From NCBI GenBank assembly GCA_963775335.1, contig CAVZIJ010000003.1, positions 124,001 through 188,000 of the forward strand: DNA of 64,000 bases, written 5' to 3'. The DNA comes from CAVQCX01 sp963775335. Lineage in GTDB: Bacteria > Pseudomonadota > Gammaproteobacteria > Chromatiales > Chromatiaceae. Below are positions 5,960 through 14,771 of this stretch, one piece after another. Under the pieces are notes generated by a model. That model did not search any database and was not told the DNA's origin. It saw only the letters and a list, made by a program, of their open reading frames with translations. Both the position numbers and the translations under genes were made by a program. Position 1 is the first letter of the stretch, and each line of letters opens with the position of its first letter.

Positions 5960-8900
5960 TTAAGTCAAATCGTCCGGCGGCATGGGCGGCAGCGCCTCAT
6001 CAGGTGCTTCTCCGCCCTTGGGCAAACGCTTTGGTGCACTGTGCACCGGCGCGCCTTCCGCAGCTCCCACTATGGGCGCTAGGGTTGGGGCCAGCGTCTT
6101 GAGGATCTGCACTGGCAGCGCACTCGTGAATTTGTAGCGGCCGGCAGCGTGCCCCGGCACATAGGCCGTTAGCGTGCCGTAGAAATGACCGCCGATGAAG
6201 AACACGAAGGTGGCGGTACGACTCATCACCCCGGACCGTATCAGGACTCCGTTGTGCCCGAACACATCGAAGCGGTTGTCGCCCGTGCCGGTCTTTCCGC
6301 CCACTGGAATCGCCACCCCATCCCCGCGCACGAAGGGCGTCCCAAGGCGCCGTGCCGTGCCTCGCGCTACCACACCCATCAGGGCGTTGCGGACGACGCG
6401 TGCGACTTCCGGCGCCAGCACTTGCTCGCCGATCGGCGCCGCGTGACCCACGACCGTTTCGTAGGGCGTGCCCTCGGCCAGGTGCACCTTGTCGATGCGC
6501 ACCGTGGGATAACGCACGCCATCGTTGACGATGATGCCCATGAGCTCCGCAAGCGCGGCGGGCCGGTCGGCTGAGCTGCCCAGGGCCGTGGCATAAGAAG
6601 GCACCAGGCTATCGAAGGGATAGCCCACGCGCTTCCAGTCCTGGAGGATCTCGGCGAAAGCCTCGACCTCCAGCAGATAGCGGATGCGTCGGTTCTGGGC
6701 GCTTTTGCGTCGGGTGCGGAACAGCCAGCGATACACCTCCTGACGCTCCTCGACGCTGGCCGCCAGCACCTCCCCGATCTTTGCCTGCGGATGGTCTCGG
6801 AGATAGCCCATGACCCATAGCTCGAGGGGATGCACCCGGGTGATATAACCGCGATCGGCCAGCGAGTAGCGCTGCGGGGTGTATTTCTCGAACAGTGCCT
6901 CCGTGTCCTTGCTGGTAAGCGTGGTGGCCGGCAAGTAGTGCTTGAACAGGGCGCCGAGACCGTTGGCGCTGGGCGATGGCTCGATGCTGCTGTAGATGAC
7001 CGCCAGTTTCCTCGGGGACATTCGAATCCCGGAAAGCAGGGAATCCAGGGCGTCGGCGGGTGACTTGGCCAGATATTTGCGATAGAAGCGCTGCAGAAAC
7101 GTCGAGCCCTCCCGATCGGCGAAACGCGTCAAATATGCCGCCCTCAGGGAGGCGTCGCCGTCTGCCAAGAGAGCTGCCGCAGAGTCCTCCGAGCGCCAAA
7201 CGTAGTAGCGCTCGATGTCGCGCATCATGCGCACGAACACCAGATTCACCGAGCTCTGCAGTGCCTCACGCACACTGATGACCCTGCCGTCGTCCTCTTT
7301 GTTGAAGTTGGAGAAGGTGTGCATTGCGCCGCCGGTGTAGAATCCCGCACCCGGACTGGCGGAGTACCGCCGCTCCATGGCGGCCTCCAACATTGTCGTC
7401 AGACTGGTGTCCTGGGCGCCATTGAGCCAGCGCACCGCCCAGAGGGCCAGCACATTGCGGCTCGGCACCTTCATTGCCGTCCGCGCTTCTCGCGACAGGC
7501 CGGCATAGCGCTGGTGCAGCTCGGCGATGATGTTGAGGTAACTGACGAGGGTTCTGAGCTTGGCGGTGGATCCCAGCTCCAGCTTCACGCCCTCGTTGAT
7601 ATCGAAGGGTTGATCATAGTTATCCGTCTGAACCCGCACCGCGTTGCCGTCGGGACTGCGCTCCAACAGGGTGAAGCTGTAGACGATAGAGGTCAGGTCG
7701 TCATCGGGACCCAGCAAGCGACGGCCGTACAGGCCCGCGGCCCGGGCGTGTTTCGAATCGGCCAGCGTCCGCAACACCGTTGTCACCGCCTGCTGCATGG
7801 GCAGATCCACGGTGCTGCTAACAGTCATGTCCACCCGATCCAGGTCGTACCGTCGCGCCACGCCGAGCATGTCTGCCAAGCGCCCGCGCACCGCGTTGGT
7901 GGCCTTGTTGACGCCTGAGTTGACCTGCGTGCTCGCGGACCCGGTGAGCTTCAATGGTATCCTCTGCGCTGCGTCCCGCAACCGAGGGTCTATCACCCCG
8001 GCGCTGGCCAGCAAATTTAGGTAGACATTGGTCAGCGCGTCCAGACTCTCGGGGTTTGACAGATAATAGGAGGGCCTGCGCTGGGCGATGAACAAGCTCA
8101 ATGCCTGCTTGTACAGGCGTGCCTGTTCGTGCGCCGCGTCGGTTCCGGCCACCGGCTTGACCCCCAGGGCACTGCGCAGCTGCTCCAGGCTGGAGCCGTA
8201 CCAGGCCCACAGGCCGTCCCCGAGTCCATTGATCTCACCGTAGCCGGCCCGCGCCGACAAGGGCACCGTGTTGATGTAGCTCAGCACGATGCGCCGCCGG
8301 GCGTCGAGTGTCTGTTCCCCGTCCAGGTAAGCCCGCAGGCTGGCCGACGCCATCTGGCGCAGCTTCTCCGTGGCGGAGCCGGTAACGCCGCCCGGCGAGT
8401 GGCGGTATTTTTCCAACTGGGTCGCGAGCGTGCTGGCGCCGGCGGGCTTATGGTCGTCGTCCAATACTGCGCCGAGGGCCAGATCCAGGGTTACCTTGGC
8501 GAGCCGATCCCATTCAACCGCCGGATTGCTGGTTGCGGCAAGGGGATGCAGCAGCTCCCGGTTCTCGATGAACAGCAGACTGGCCACCACCTGGGACGGA
8601 ATTGCCGCAAAGCTATCGAATACGCGCTCGGGATAGCGGGCGGAATACGCGATTCGGCCCCCATCATCCAGTATCAGGAGCCCCGCCTGATCCTTTTCGC
8701 GGTAGATGGGAAACAGGCCCCAGTCTGCCAGCCCGCGAAACTCCGGAGTGACCCGCGCCTGGGCTTGTACGATGTAGCCTCGGCTGGTTAGCCCGGCTAT
8801 GGTTGCAGGCAGGCGATTGTAGCCCAGGCGCTCGTCGTAGGGCCCAACGCCGGGATCGGGCAGCGACTCGGGCGAAGCCGCCCCCGACTCCACACGGTAG

Positions 8901-9190
8901 CCGAGACGCCCGTCGAGCTGGGCAAGATAGCGGGCCTGAACGGCAGAGGTGCGCAGCTCCCCATAGCCCAGCCACCCGCCGGTCGCGACCAACAGCAGCC
9001 CCAACAGTGCAAGCAGCCAGCGTTGCGGATGGCGATGTCTCGTGCCCGGCGGTGGAGCTGTGATCCGGCCGCCGGTCTCCGCTGGCTTCGGAAAGACCCG
9101 TACCGCGGCGGCGGGCGCATCGGCGACCGGCGGAAAGGCCGAGTCATCCTCCAACAGCGTGATCGTAGGCTCCACCCTTACGTAACGCAC
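5960..9190 (-). CDS. Class A penicillin-binding protein (GT51 transglycosylase/transpeptidase)
   Basis: 1076 residues; the GTG start gives a ~55-residue cytoplasmic tail before a membrane anchor (LLALLGLLLVATGGWLGYG). The glycosyltransferase-51 domain is recognised by ENRELLHP near residue 208, GASTLATQLEKYRHSP and LSYINTVPLS. The penicillin-binding transpeptidase shows all three active-site motifs: S-x-x-K in LGSTAKL near 544, S-x-N in SSVNLVF and K-T-G in GGKTGTGDN near 965. It would polymerise and cross-link peptidoglycan in the periplasm. It is larger than PBP1a/1b, and its GT51 motifs deviate (ENREL for the usual EDrrF), so it is probably a specialised bifunctional synthase. It lies between the two collagen cassettes. 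The ribosome site is weak. Confidence 0.88.
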   Translation of the reverse strand: MRYVRVEPTITLLEDDSAFPPVADAPAAAVRVFPKPAETGGRITAPPPGTRHRHPQRWLLALLGLLLVATGGWLGYGELRTSAVQARYLAQLDGRLGYRVESGAASPESLPDPGVGPYDERLGYNRLPATIAGLTSRGYIVQAQARVTPEFRGLADWGLFPIYREKDQAGLLILDDGGRIAYSARYPERVFDSFAAIPSQVVASLLFIENRELLHPLAATSNPAVEWDRLAKVTLDLALGAVLDDDHKPAGASTLATQLEKYRHSPGGVTGSATEKLRQMASASLRAYLDGEQTLDARRRIVLSYINTVPLSARAGYGEINGLGDGLWAWYGSSLEQLRSALGVKPVAGTDAAHEQARLYKQALSLFIAQRRPSYYLSNPESLDALTNVYLNLLASAGVIDPRLRDAAQRIPLKLTGSASTQVNSGVNKATNAVRGRLADMLGVARRYDLDRVDMTVSSTVDLPMQQAVTTVLRTLADSKHARAAGLYGRRLLGPDDDLTSIVYSFTLLERSPDGNAVRVQTDNYDQPFDINEGVKLELGSTAKLRTLVSYLNIIAELHQRYAGLSREARTAMKVPSRNVLALWAVRWLNGAQDTSLTTMLEAAMERRYSASPGAGFYTGGAMHTFSNFNKEDDGRVISVREALQSSVNLVFVRMMRDIERYYVWRSEDSAAALLADGDASLRAAYLTRFADREGSTFLQRFYRKYLAKSPADALDSLLSGIRMSPRKLAVIYSSIEPSPSANGLGALFKHYLPATTLTSKDTEALFEKYTPQRYSLADRGYITRVHPLELWVMGYLRDHPQAKIGEVLAASVEERQEVYRWLFRTRRKSAQNRRIRYLLEVEAFAEILQDWKRVGYPFDSLVPSYATALGSSADRPAALAELMGIIVNDGVRYPTVRIDKVHLAEGTPYETVVGHAAPIGEQVLAPEVARVVRNALMGVVARGTARRLGTPFVRGDGVAIPVGGKTGTGDNRFDVFGHNGVLIRSGVMSRTATFVFFIGGHFYGTLTAYVPGHAAGRYKFTSALPVQILKTLAPTLAPIVGAAEGAPVHSAPKRLPKGGEAPDEALPPMPPDDLT

Positions 9191-9243
9191 TATCGATCCG
9201 CTTGTATGGAAGACTGGCAGCGCCTTATGGTCCTTTCAGGCTG

Positions 9244-9435
9244 TCATCGGCCGACACGTATGCTGTCGAGCGATCCCAGCACGCCGAACACCTGCAGCAG
9301 CCACAGCACGACGACAATGACGACGACGATATTAACAATGTTTCTGATCTTACGGTCCATGGGTATGTAGGTATTGACGACCCAGAGCAGGACGCCAACC
9401 ACGACCAAGACGATGAGTAGGTTAATTAGCGGCAT
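9244..9435 (-). CDS. Thivi_2564 family small membrane protein
   Basis: Sixty-three residues with two hydrophobic helices separated by a short polar loop: LLIVLVVVGVLLWVVNTYIP, then MDRKIRNIVN, then VVVIVVVLWLLQVFGVLG. The NxxIPMDxxIRxIVN signature is that of the small Thivi_2564-type membrane family named from purple sulfur bacteria. A good ribosome site (GGAGAATTCCC) precedes the ATG. Role unknown; very small inner-membrane proteins of this type are often found with stress genes. Confidence 0.8.
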   Translation of the reverse strand: MPLINLLIVLVVVGVLLWVVNTYIPMDRKIRNIVNIVVVIVVVLWLLQVFGVLGSLDSIRVGR

Positions 9436-9587
9436 GGGAATTCTCCTATCAGACTATTTGGTTACCGGAAGAGCCACTGAATGGTCTCGGCGCTCTGATT
9501 CTTCATCATTGTCCCTCTTCTCATTGATCGAGGGCGATTGACTCATCAGGGCGGACGCAAATCGCGGCCGCCCCGCCCTATACCGGA

Positions 9588-10148
9588 CTAGCGATTGATG
9601 CGGGAAATCTTTGTTCCTTCAATGCTTACCCCAGCCATCAATCCCTGCTGACTGAAGATAAACGCATAGGCATCATCCTTTAGCGAGGATGTCGACAGAT
9701 TCTTCGCGACCCCTTCGTCGACCACAACGACGGTCGGACCTACGCCGATTTCCCAGCCCTTCGTCTTTTTAATGTAGTTAATGGCCTTGTCCGTCATCAG
9801 AAACACCGCATATCCGTAGGACTGGGCGCCTGCCTGCAGACCCCATGAGCCGGTAACGGAGTTGTAGTAATCGACGACTTTCGGGCCCTCGATAAGCTCT
9901 CCCTCGCCATAGCTACCGCCGAACACGAGGCCAGCCTTGACGATATTCGGGAAAATAAGCACCGCCTTGGCCGTGCGGGAAAGGGTTTCGGCGACGGGTT
10001 CGGCTTTATAGAGCGTCTGCAAGGCCTGCCGGGAATCATTGTCCAAATCCTCAGCCGTTGCGGCACTTGCCAAATTCATCGCACTCATCGAGACGATTGA
10101 TCCCGCCGCGAGTGCCAGTGCAATGAGACTTTTTTGAACGTGGTACAT
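9588..10148 (-). CDS. SYLF (Ysc84-like) lipid-binding domain protein
   Basis: 186 residues with a signal peptide (hydrophobic ALALAAGSIVSMSAMNLASAA). The SYLF/Ysc84 domain follows: ALQTLYKAEPVAETLSRTAK, VLIFPNIVKAGLVFGGSYGEG, YYNSVTGSWGLQAGAQSYGY and GPTVVVVDEGVAKNLSTSSL. Bacterial members are exported proteins thought to bind lipids or envelope components; the precise role is not known. It is a single transcription unit with a ~200-bp upstream region containing the recurrent motif at 10358-10367. A ~45-bp remnant of a related sequence is at 1740-1785. Confidence 0.88.
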   Translation of the reverse strand: MYHVQKSLIALALAAGSIVSMSAMNLASAATAEDLDNDSRQALQTLYKAEPVAETLSRTAKAVLIFPNIVKAGLVFGGSYGEGELIEGPKVVDYYNSVTGSWGLQAGAQSYGYAVFLMTDKAINYIKKTKGWEIGVGPTVVVVDEGVAKNLSTSSLKDDAYAFIFSQQGLMAGVSIEGTKISRINR

Positions 10149-10403
10149 GTTTTTGCTCCGTCAAGGTTGCAGTGTTGCCCGGAAGCCGACTATCAGAAAA
10201 GGCAGTCGAGCATTGTTGTGTCGCAAGCCGACTATCGGCATTCGTGGGCTCTGGGTAGTCACAATAATGTGCAGCCACGAAAAGCGTGGGTACGGCCAGT
10301 ATAGATCAGATTAGAGCTCGGTCTACGCCTAGTAGACTATACCTGTGACAAGACGTAGTCTGTTCGATGTCGAACATACGGAAGAGATGCGGCAGATGGT
10401 CCA
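10149..10403. other. Upstream region of the SYLF gene
   Basis: No gene seen. GCCGACTATC occurs twice (10182-10191, 10228-10237), and the recurrent motif lies at 10358-10367 on the minus strand, about 210 nt before the SYLF start. The direct repeat copy B begins at 10378. Confidence 0.45.
10358..10367 (-). promoter_or_regulatory. Recurrent motif TCGAACAGAC upstream of the SYLF gene
   Basis: Minus-strand TCGAACAGAC, followed about 16 nt later by TATAGTCTAC, oriented toward the SYLF gene 210 nt away. Assigned only because of its match to the other six sites. Confidence 0.4.
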
Positions 10404-10436
10404 CAAAAGACGGCGCGGTCTCGCGATCGCGCCGTT
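10404..10436 (-). terminator. Terminator of the collagen-like gene, copy B
   Basis: Stem CGGCGCG / CGCGCCG followed on the minus strand by TCTTTT. Slightly weaker than copy A because of an A-to-G change next to the stem. Confidence 0.7.
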
Positions 10437-10466
10437 CGGTCTCGGCTCAGCGCAAGAAGGGTTGGC

Positions 10467-11399
10467 CTAGTTGCGGACCAGCACCTCTACTCGCCCGTAG
10501 GTTCTCAGCTGCGGGTCCCCGAGGGCGCCAGTCTGGATCTTGTAAGACGGCACTCCGGCCTTGAGCAATGCGTCTCGAATGATCCCGACGCGGGTGGTGT
10601 CGGCACCGTCCAGGCCGATTCGGTAAGACTGGTTCTGATCCAAATACCTCGCGATGTCGCCCGCGTTCCCTCGGTCGGAATAGAGAATCTCGTCGCTATC
10701 TCCGTTGAAGGTGTACTCCGAGTAGCCGGTCCAGGTACCTTTCAGCGCCATTGGGCCCTGTGCGCCGGTCGGACCGGCAGAGCCTCGCGAGCCCACGTCT
10801 CCAGTGGGGCCAGCGGGACCCGTCATGCCAACCATTTCCGCGTTACCCTGGGGGCCGCCAAATCCTCTGGCACCCTGAGCGCCCGCGGGGCCGGCACGGC
10901 CAGTCGCGCCGGTTGGGCCCGCTGTGGTTGCCCCTTGAATACCAGTCGGTCCGGCCCAGCCTTGAGCACCCTCAGGACCGGCGGGCCCCATCGGCCCAGC
11001 GCGACCCGTGAAGCTTGCGCCCTGCTGACCCGTCCGCCCGGTGGCGCCCTGCGCGCCCGCTGCGCCGGCTGGACCGACTGCTCCGGCCTCGCCGACCACC
11101 ATTGCGCCGGTGGGACCCGGCGCGCCGGTCGGGCCTTGCCTACCCGTTGAGCCCACAGGACCCCGCTCGCCCGCTGGGCCTTCCAGTGCCATGCCGGGCG
11201 CCCCGGTCGCACCGGTGCGGCCTCGCTCGCCGACAGGCCCGACGGGGCCTTGAGCGCCGGCAGGGCCGGTATAGTCTATCGGAGACGAACTGGACATGGG
11301 CTGAGTGCTGCATGCCGCAACGGCAAAAGTGGCCGCAACCGCCAACAAGAGCGGACTTCTGACGATCTTTTTCAGTTGAATCGAGCTATTTATGGTCAT
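10467..11399 (-). CDS. Collagen-like repeat lipoprotein with OmpA-like C-terminus, copy B
   Basis: Same protein as copy A at 2003-2935: lipoprotein signal with lipobox VAAC, about 170 residues of Gly-X-Y triplets, and a degenerate OmpA-like ending ([31 protein letters not shown]). The ATG is preceded by AGGAATACACAGA. The two coding regions are almost identical at the DNA level. This implies a recent duplication or ongoing gene conversion, whereas the neighbouring repeat-protein genes have diverged. Presumably an envelope lipoprotein; function unknown. Confidence 0.88.
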   Translation of the reverse strand: MTINSSIQLKKIVRSPLLLAVAATFAVAACSTQPMSSSSPIDYTGPAGAQGPVGPVGERGRTGATGAPGMALEGPAGERGPVGSTGRQGPTGAPGPTGAMVVGEAGAVGPAGAAGAQGATGRTGQQGASFTGRAGPMGPAGPEGAQGWAGPTGIQGATTAGPTGATGRAGPAGAQGARGFGGPQGNAEMVGMTGPAGPTGDVGSRGSAGPTGAQGPMALKGTWTGYSEYTFNGDSDEILYSDRGNAGDIARYLDQNQSYRIGLDGADTTRVGIIRDALLKAGVPSYKIQTGALGDPQLRTYGRVEVLVRN

Positions 11400-11833
11400 T
11401 CTGTGTATTCCTGTTGACTGCATCGGTAGCGCAGTCTGAACGCACGTGGGGTCGCTTGCCTGCAGCGATCATCGACGATCAAGATTGTGTGCGCATGGGA
11501 CAACCTCTGCCGCGAAGATACGCCGCGTAGCTCGTCTACTCTGTCTGTTGCCGCGCTTAGCAGGACCTTTCCGGGAGCCCCGCACGAATTCATCGGACAC
11601 TCGTGGACGTGTACCGTTGCTATACGCAGAAATTCCGGGCTTCGACTGGCACAGTTGACGCCTATACGGTGCACCGGTCGTGAGAGCAACGTGCGCGTGA
11701 CGCGCATGAGCCTGTTCGAGCCAACGGCAAACCTGTTTAATCATAATGTGCGAGACCGAACAGACCGCGCCGCTGCGGACCGGCTATCCTACGGGCGGAT
11801 CTAGCTTCGATCACATTACATTAGGAAACACTC
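11400..11833. other. Divergent intergenic region between collagen-like and DUF3096 genes, copy B
   Basis: No gene recognised in ~430 bp. It is conserved with 2936-3372 but has more substitutions near 11740-11800. Contains the motif at 11756-11765. Confidence 0.5.
11756..11765 (+). promoter_or_regulatory. Recurrent motif CCGAACAGAC before DUF3096 (copy B)
   Basis: Exactly 69 nt before the DUF3096 start, as in copy A, followed by CTATCCTACG as a possible -10 region. The flanking bases have changed between the copies while the motif is retained, which supports function. Confidence 0.5.
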
Positions 11834-11983
11834 ATGAATGTCACCTGGTCTCTCGGACCCTTGGTATCGCTGATAGCCGGCGTTCTCATCCTGATCATGC
11901 CCCGGCTACTGAACTACATCGTCGCGGCATATCTGATCATTTTCGGATTGCTGGGGCTGTTCGGCGATATTCACCTTGCATAG
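11834..11983 (+). CDS. DUF3096 family small membrane protein, copy B
   Basis: Forty-nine residues, differing from copy A by one residue (T6 to S). Two hydrophobic helices with the LIMPRLLNYIVAAYLI core of DUF3096. Ribosome site AGGAA upstream of the ATG. Membrane micro-protein of unknown function, duplicated with its neighbours. Confidence 0.85.
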   Translation: MNVTWSLGPLVSLIAGVLILIMPRLLNYIVAAYLIIFGLLGLFGDIHLA

Positions 11984-11990
11984 GGCCGGT

Positions 11991-12008
11991 CGGGGCGGCA
12001 GCGCCCCG
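11991..12008 (+). terminator. GC hairpin after DUF3096 (copy B)
   Basis: CGGGGCG - GCAG - CGCCCCG, identical to 3530-3547. No T-run; possible terminator only. Confidence 0.4.
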
Positions 12009-12330
12009 CTAGCTGCGGTACTCGAGGCAGCCGGTTTCTGCGGCTAAGGGGCGGGCATTCCGGGCCTGGCTGGCGCACTAACAACGAGCCTCATGCGGTT
12101 GCTCTACGTTCAGAGCGTCGATGAGGAGTGCCGTTGCGGCCGGGGTCGGTTTGCGCGGCGCAGCGGGCGGGTCGAGCGGGGACGGCGGGCGTTCTACCAA
12201 GGCCGTCGGGGCATGCTGCTTGAACGCCTGTTGGACGGCCACCTGACGGTGGACGCCCAACTTGGCATCAGCCTGCCCCCCGGGGCGGTTCACGGTGTCA
12301 GGTATCGGGTGACAGGCGGCTCAGCTTGTT
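12009..12330. other. Conserved block of unclear content, copy B
   Basis: Counterpart of 3548-3867, about 95 percent identical by eye. Open frames on both strands are kept, but a one-base insertion near 12278-12290 relative to copy A joins the plus-strand frame to the antisense of the next gene. No gene can be assigned with confidence. Confidence 0.35.
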
Positions 12331-13428
12331 CTAACGCTGGTTTTGATCGGGACCGCGCTCGTGGTCCTTGCCCTGCCCGCGCTGTTGTCGGTTGTGGTCA
12401 GCATTCCCGCCCTGCGATGTTGGCTTCTTCCGCTGCTGATTTTGCGTCTGCTTCTGCGGCTGCTGGTGCGTCTGCGGCTGCTGGTGCGTCTGCGGTTGCT
12501 GGTGCGTCTGCGGCTGCTGGTGCTTCTGCGGCTGCTGGTGCTTCTGCGGCTGCTGGTGCGTCTGCGGTTGCTGGTGCGTCTGCGGCTGCTGGTGTGTCTG
12601 CGGTTGCTGGTGCGTCTGCGGCTGCTGGTGTGTCTGCGGTTGCTTATCTTGGCGCCGCTGTTGGCTTGACGCTGGCTGCGGCCGCTGCCCGGGTTCCTGA
12701 CCTGTCCAGGGCTTCTGTTGCGAAGATGCTGGCGTGGACCCGCGATTCACCGCTTCGCCTCCCTGCCTTCCATGCTCAGGTGTACCCTTCCGAGCAGGCG
12801 CTCCGTGTGTTGCTGGCTCGACATAGAGCCGCTGAAAGAGTTTCCGGACTACGGAATCGCGGGGCTGGTACCGGTAATCGTGCTGCTGAAGCACTCGCTG
12901 ACGATCAACTTGTCGGGGATACCGATCGCCCGAATAGTTTCTTTGATAAGTCGGCAGCTGGGCAGGCGCCGGAGCCGACCTGCGGTTCCACTTATCCCAG
13001 CCGGACCTGTGATTTTCCCAATCACGGCCCCAGTGATCACCCCAACGCGGCGGCGCGTCAGCTGTCCACCCATGGAAGTACTTGGGAGGCTGGCGGTAGT
13101 AGCGCACAGGGATTCGCAGGATATATAGCGGAACATCCTCATTGCTCGTGGCCCACCAAGGTCCGTCGTACCAGGCGCTCGAGTACCAGGTATCGTCCCG
13201 GTACACCCAGTACATCCCGTCGTAGAAGAAATAGTTCGCGTCCAATCGAGGCGCGTAGTAAACGGGGTAACCCGGTACGACACGGAGCTCCGGAAAAGCA
13301 TTCAGCGTAATCCCGATACTCGCGTGTAGACTTCCGCCGCGGTCGTCCATATAAGTCGTACCGGCAGACGAAGTCGCTGAATAGCATAGAATCGCGAAAG
13401 CGATAATTAAGTGAATAACCCGAGGCAT
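12331..13428 (-). CDS. Secreted aromatic-rich protein with QTHQQP/QKHQQP repeat tail (copy B)
   Basis: 365 residues from the ATG preceded by AGGAGTCATAAC (MPRVIHL...). Signal peptide, then one copy of the aromatic domain (VPGYPVYYAPRLDANYFFYD, YWVYRDDTWYSS, PPKYFHGWTADAPPRWG). A linker absent from copy A follows (ARKGTPEHGRQGGEAVNRG, then Q/P/S-rich sequence). Ten QTHQQP or QKHQQP hexapeptides and the shared basic tail (RQQRGQGK) end the protein. Same unknown exported family as 3868-5580, but without the internal domain doubling, so the pair shows two kinds of repeat expansion. Divergent from the upstream genes, with the recurrent motif 96 nt before the start. Confidence 0.82.
   Translation of the reverse strand: MPRVIHLIIAFAILCYSATSSAGTTYMDDRGGSLHASIGITLNAFPELRVVPGYPVYYAPRLDANYFFYDGMYWVYRDDTWYSSAWYDGPWWATSNEDVPLYILRIPVRYYRQPPKYFHGWTADAPPRWGDHWGRDWENHRSGWDKWNRRSAPAPAQLPTYQRNYSGDRYPRQVDRQRVLQQHDYRYQPRDSVVRKLFQRLYVEPATHGAPARKGTPEHGRQGGEAVNRGSTPASSQQKPWTGQEPGQRPQPASSQQRRQDKQPQTHQQPQTHQQPQTHQQPQTHQQPQTHQQPQKHQQPQKHQQPQTHQQPQTHQQPQTHQQPQKQTQNQQRKKPTSQGGNADHNRQQRGQGKDHERGPDQNQR
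12451..12630. repeat. 18-bp minisatellite, 10 units (copy B)
   Basis: Ten tandem 18-bp units related to CGTCTGCGGCTGCTGGTG, with C/T variation in GCGG(C/T)TG and CGT/CTT/TGT at the unit start, plus a partial unit. Encodes QxHQQP on the minus strand. More heterogeneous than the 18-unit tract in copy A. Confidence 0.92.
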
Positions 13429-13523
13429 GTTATGACTCCTCATTAGCGGACAGCATTTAATCTACGGGGCTGTAGCTAATCGCTATTAGCCAATGGTCTA
13501 TATACATACATGTAGCCAGCCGC

Positions 13524-13533
13524 GTCTGTTCGA
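13524..13533 (-). promoter_or_regulatory. Recurrent motif TCGAACAGAC before repeat-protein gene (copy B)
   Basis: Minus-strand TCGAACAGAC, 96 nt before the start at 13428, followed by GGCTGGCTACATGTATGTA as in copy A. Candidate promoter element. Confidence 0.45.
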
Positions 13534-13673
13534 TATCGTACATATTGGGTCGAAAGCCTTCGGCTCAGAGGATTCAGGCGGCTTGCCAACAAAAAGCATT
13601 AACTATTCCGAGCGCCCCGGGCTAAGGCTGCCGGGTGCGGCTCCAACGACCGCTGCACGCACACTGATCCGCG

Positions 13674-14405
13674 CTAGCTCGGAACGAGTGTATCCGGGAG
13701 CAGCCGTTCAAACTCCCGCTTGACCACTCGGTAGCATTCGCACACACGCGCTTCCAATCCGGGCCGATCCAACACTGTGATCTGGCCACGGCTGTAGTGA
13801 ATCAGTCCGGCGCGCTGCAATTTTCCGGCCGCTTCGGTGACACCTTCGCGGCGTACTCCGAGCATGTTGGCGATCAGCTCCTGGGTCATGGTCAGCTGGT
13901 TGGAGGGCAGGCGATCCAGGCTCAGCAGCAGCCAGCGGCACAATTGCTGGTCAATCGAATGATGCCGATTGCACACTGCGGTCTGCGCCATCTGTGTCAG
14001 CAGCGCCTGGGTGTAGCGGAGCAAAAGACGCTGGATCGGGCCGGCGCGATAGAATGCGTCCTTCAGCAACTGGCCCTTCAGCCGGTAGGCGTGGCCGGCG
14101 CTTTGCACGACAGCCCGGCTGGTGGTGGTTTCGCCGCCCATGAAGAGCGATACGCCCACGACTCCCTCGTTGCCGACCACGGCGATCTCGGCCGATGCGC
14201 CATCCTCCATAACGTAGAGCAAGGAGACGATGGAGGTCGTTGGGAAATAGACGTGGCGGATCTGGATGTCGGGCTCGCAGAGCACACTGCCTAGCAATAA
14301 TGGGGCCATTTCCAGATGGGGGAGCAGGCGTGCGTATTCGTCCGCCGGCAGTGCGGCGAGAATGTGGTTCTGTCGGGGGTCATGGGCGTCCGGTGCGGGC
14401 ATCAT
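13674..14405 (-). CDS. Crp/Fnr family transcriptional regulator
   Basis: 243 residues; ATG preceded by GGAGGATCTCCA. An N-terminal cyclic-nucleotide-binding-like beta roll (VYFPTTSIVSLLYVMEDGAS, VGNEGVVGVSLFMGG) is followed by a C-terminal winged helix (LTMTQELIANMLGVRREGVT ... LIHYSRGQITVLDRPGLE). The R-E-G-V recognition region is typical of this Crp subgroup. It lacks the four-cysteine set of an Fe-S Fnr protein, so its signal is not predictable. It sits at the edge of the duplicated envelope region and may control it. A truncated close paralogue is at 62769-63176. Confidence 0.88.
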   Translation of the reverse strand: MMPAPDAHDPRQNHILAALPADEYARLLPHLEMAPLLLGSVLCEPDIQIRHVYFPTTSIVSLLYVMEDGASAEIAVVGNEGVVGVSLFMGGETTTSRAVVQSAGHAYRLKGQLLKDAFYRAGPIQRLLLRYTQALLTQMAQTAVCNRHHSIDQQLCRWLLLSLDRLPSNQLTMTQELIANMLGVRREGVTEAAGKLQRAGLIHYSRGQITVLDRPGLEARVCECYRVVKREFERLLPDTLVPS

Positions 14406-14771
14406 TGGAGATCCTCCCAGTCGTTAGCGACGGCGGAAACGAGCACAGCTGGCGTCGATCCCAGCTGGCTGGGAAGCCTACCCTTAGTCTAGCCCCTTCC
14501 CCCCCCCCGTTTCCAGTGTTCGGCAGCGAACGGAGGCGGCGGAGCGTGCGACGCGGCAGGGGAATGCGGGTCGTTTCTGGGCGGTCGGCGCCCAAACCGC
14601 AAGGCGGAGCGGCCAATGGCGCACCGGTTGTTCGGCGGCTATGTACGCTGGCAGACAGATCGCGCAGGGCGCGCTTTGGATGCTTGAGCTTGGCCGCGTG
14701 ATCGATCAGCGAGAAGGACCGACAGGTTGAGTCTCAATCCCAGATCGATGGATTAGCAGGAGTGATGAGCC
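14406..14771. other. Intergenic region with C-run
   Basis: About 365 bp with no supported gene. It contains a run of eight or more C near 14505 (TTCCCCCCCCCC), a spot prone to length variation or sequencing error. The ribosome site of the following small lipoprotein is at 14758-14763. Confidence 0.45.

Larger units (their letters stand above)
10378..12420. repeat. Near-identical direct repeat, copy B
   Basis: Partner of 1914-3960. The collagen-like coding sequences give the same protein from the annotated start. Most differences lie in the intergenic region around 11600-11800 and in the first base of the terminator stem (AAAAGACGG against AAAAAACGG). Confidence 0.9.
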
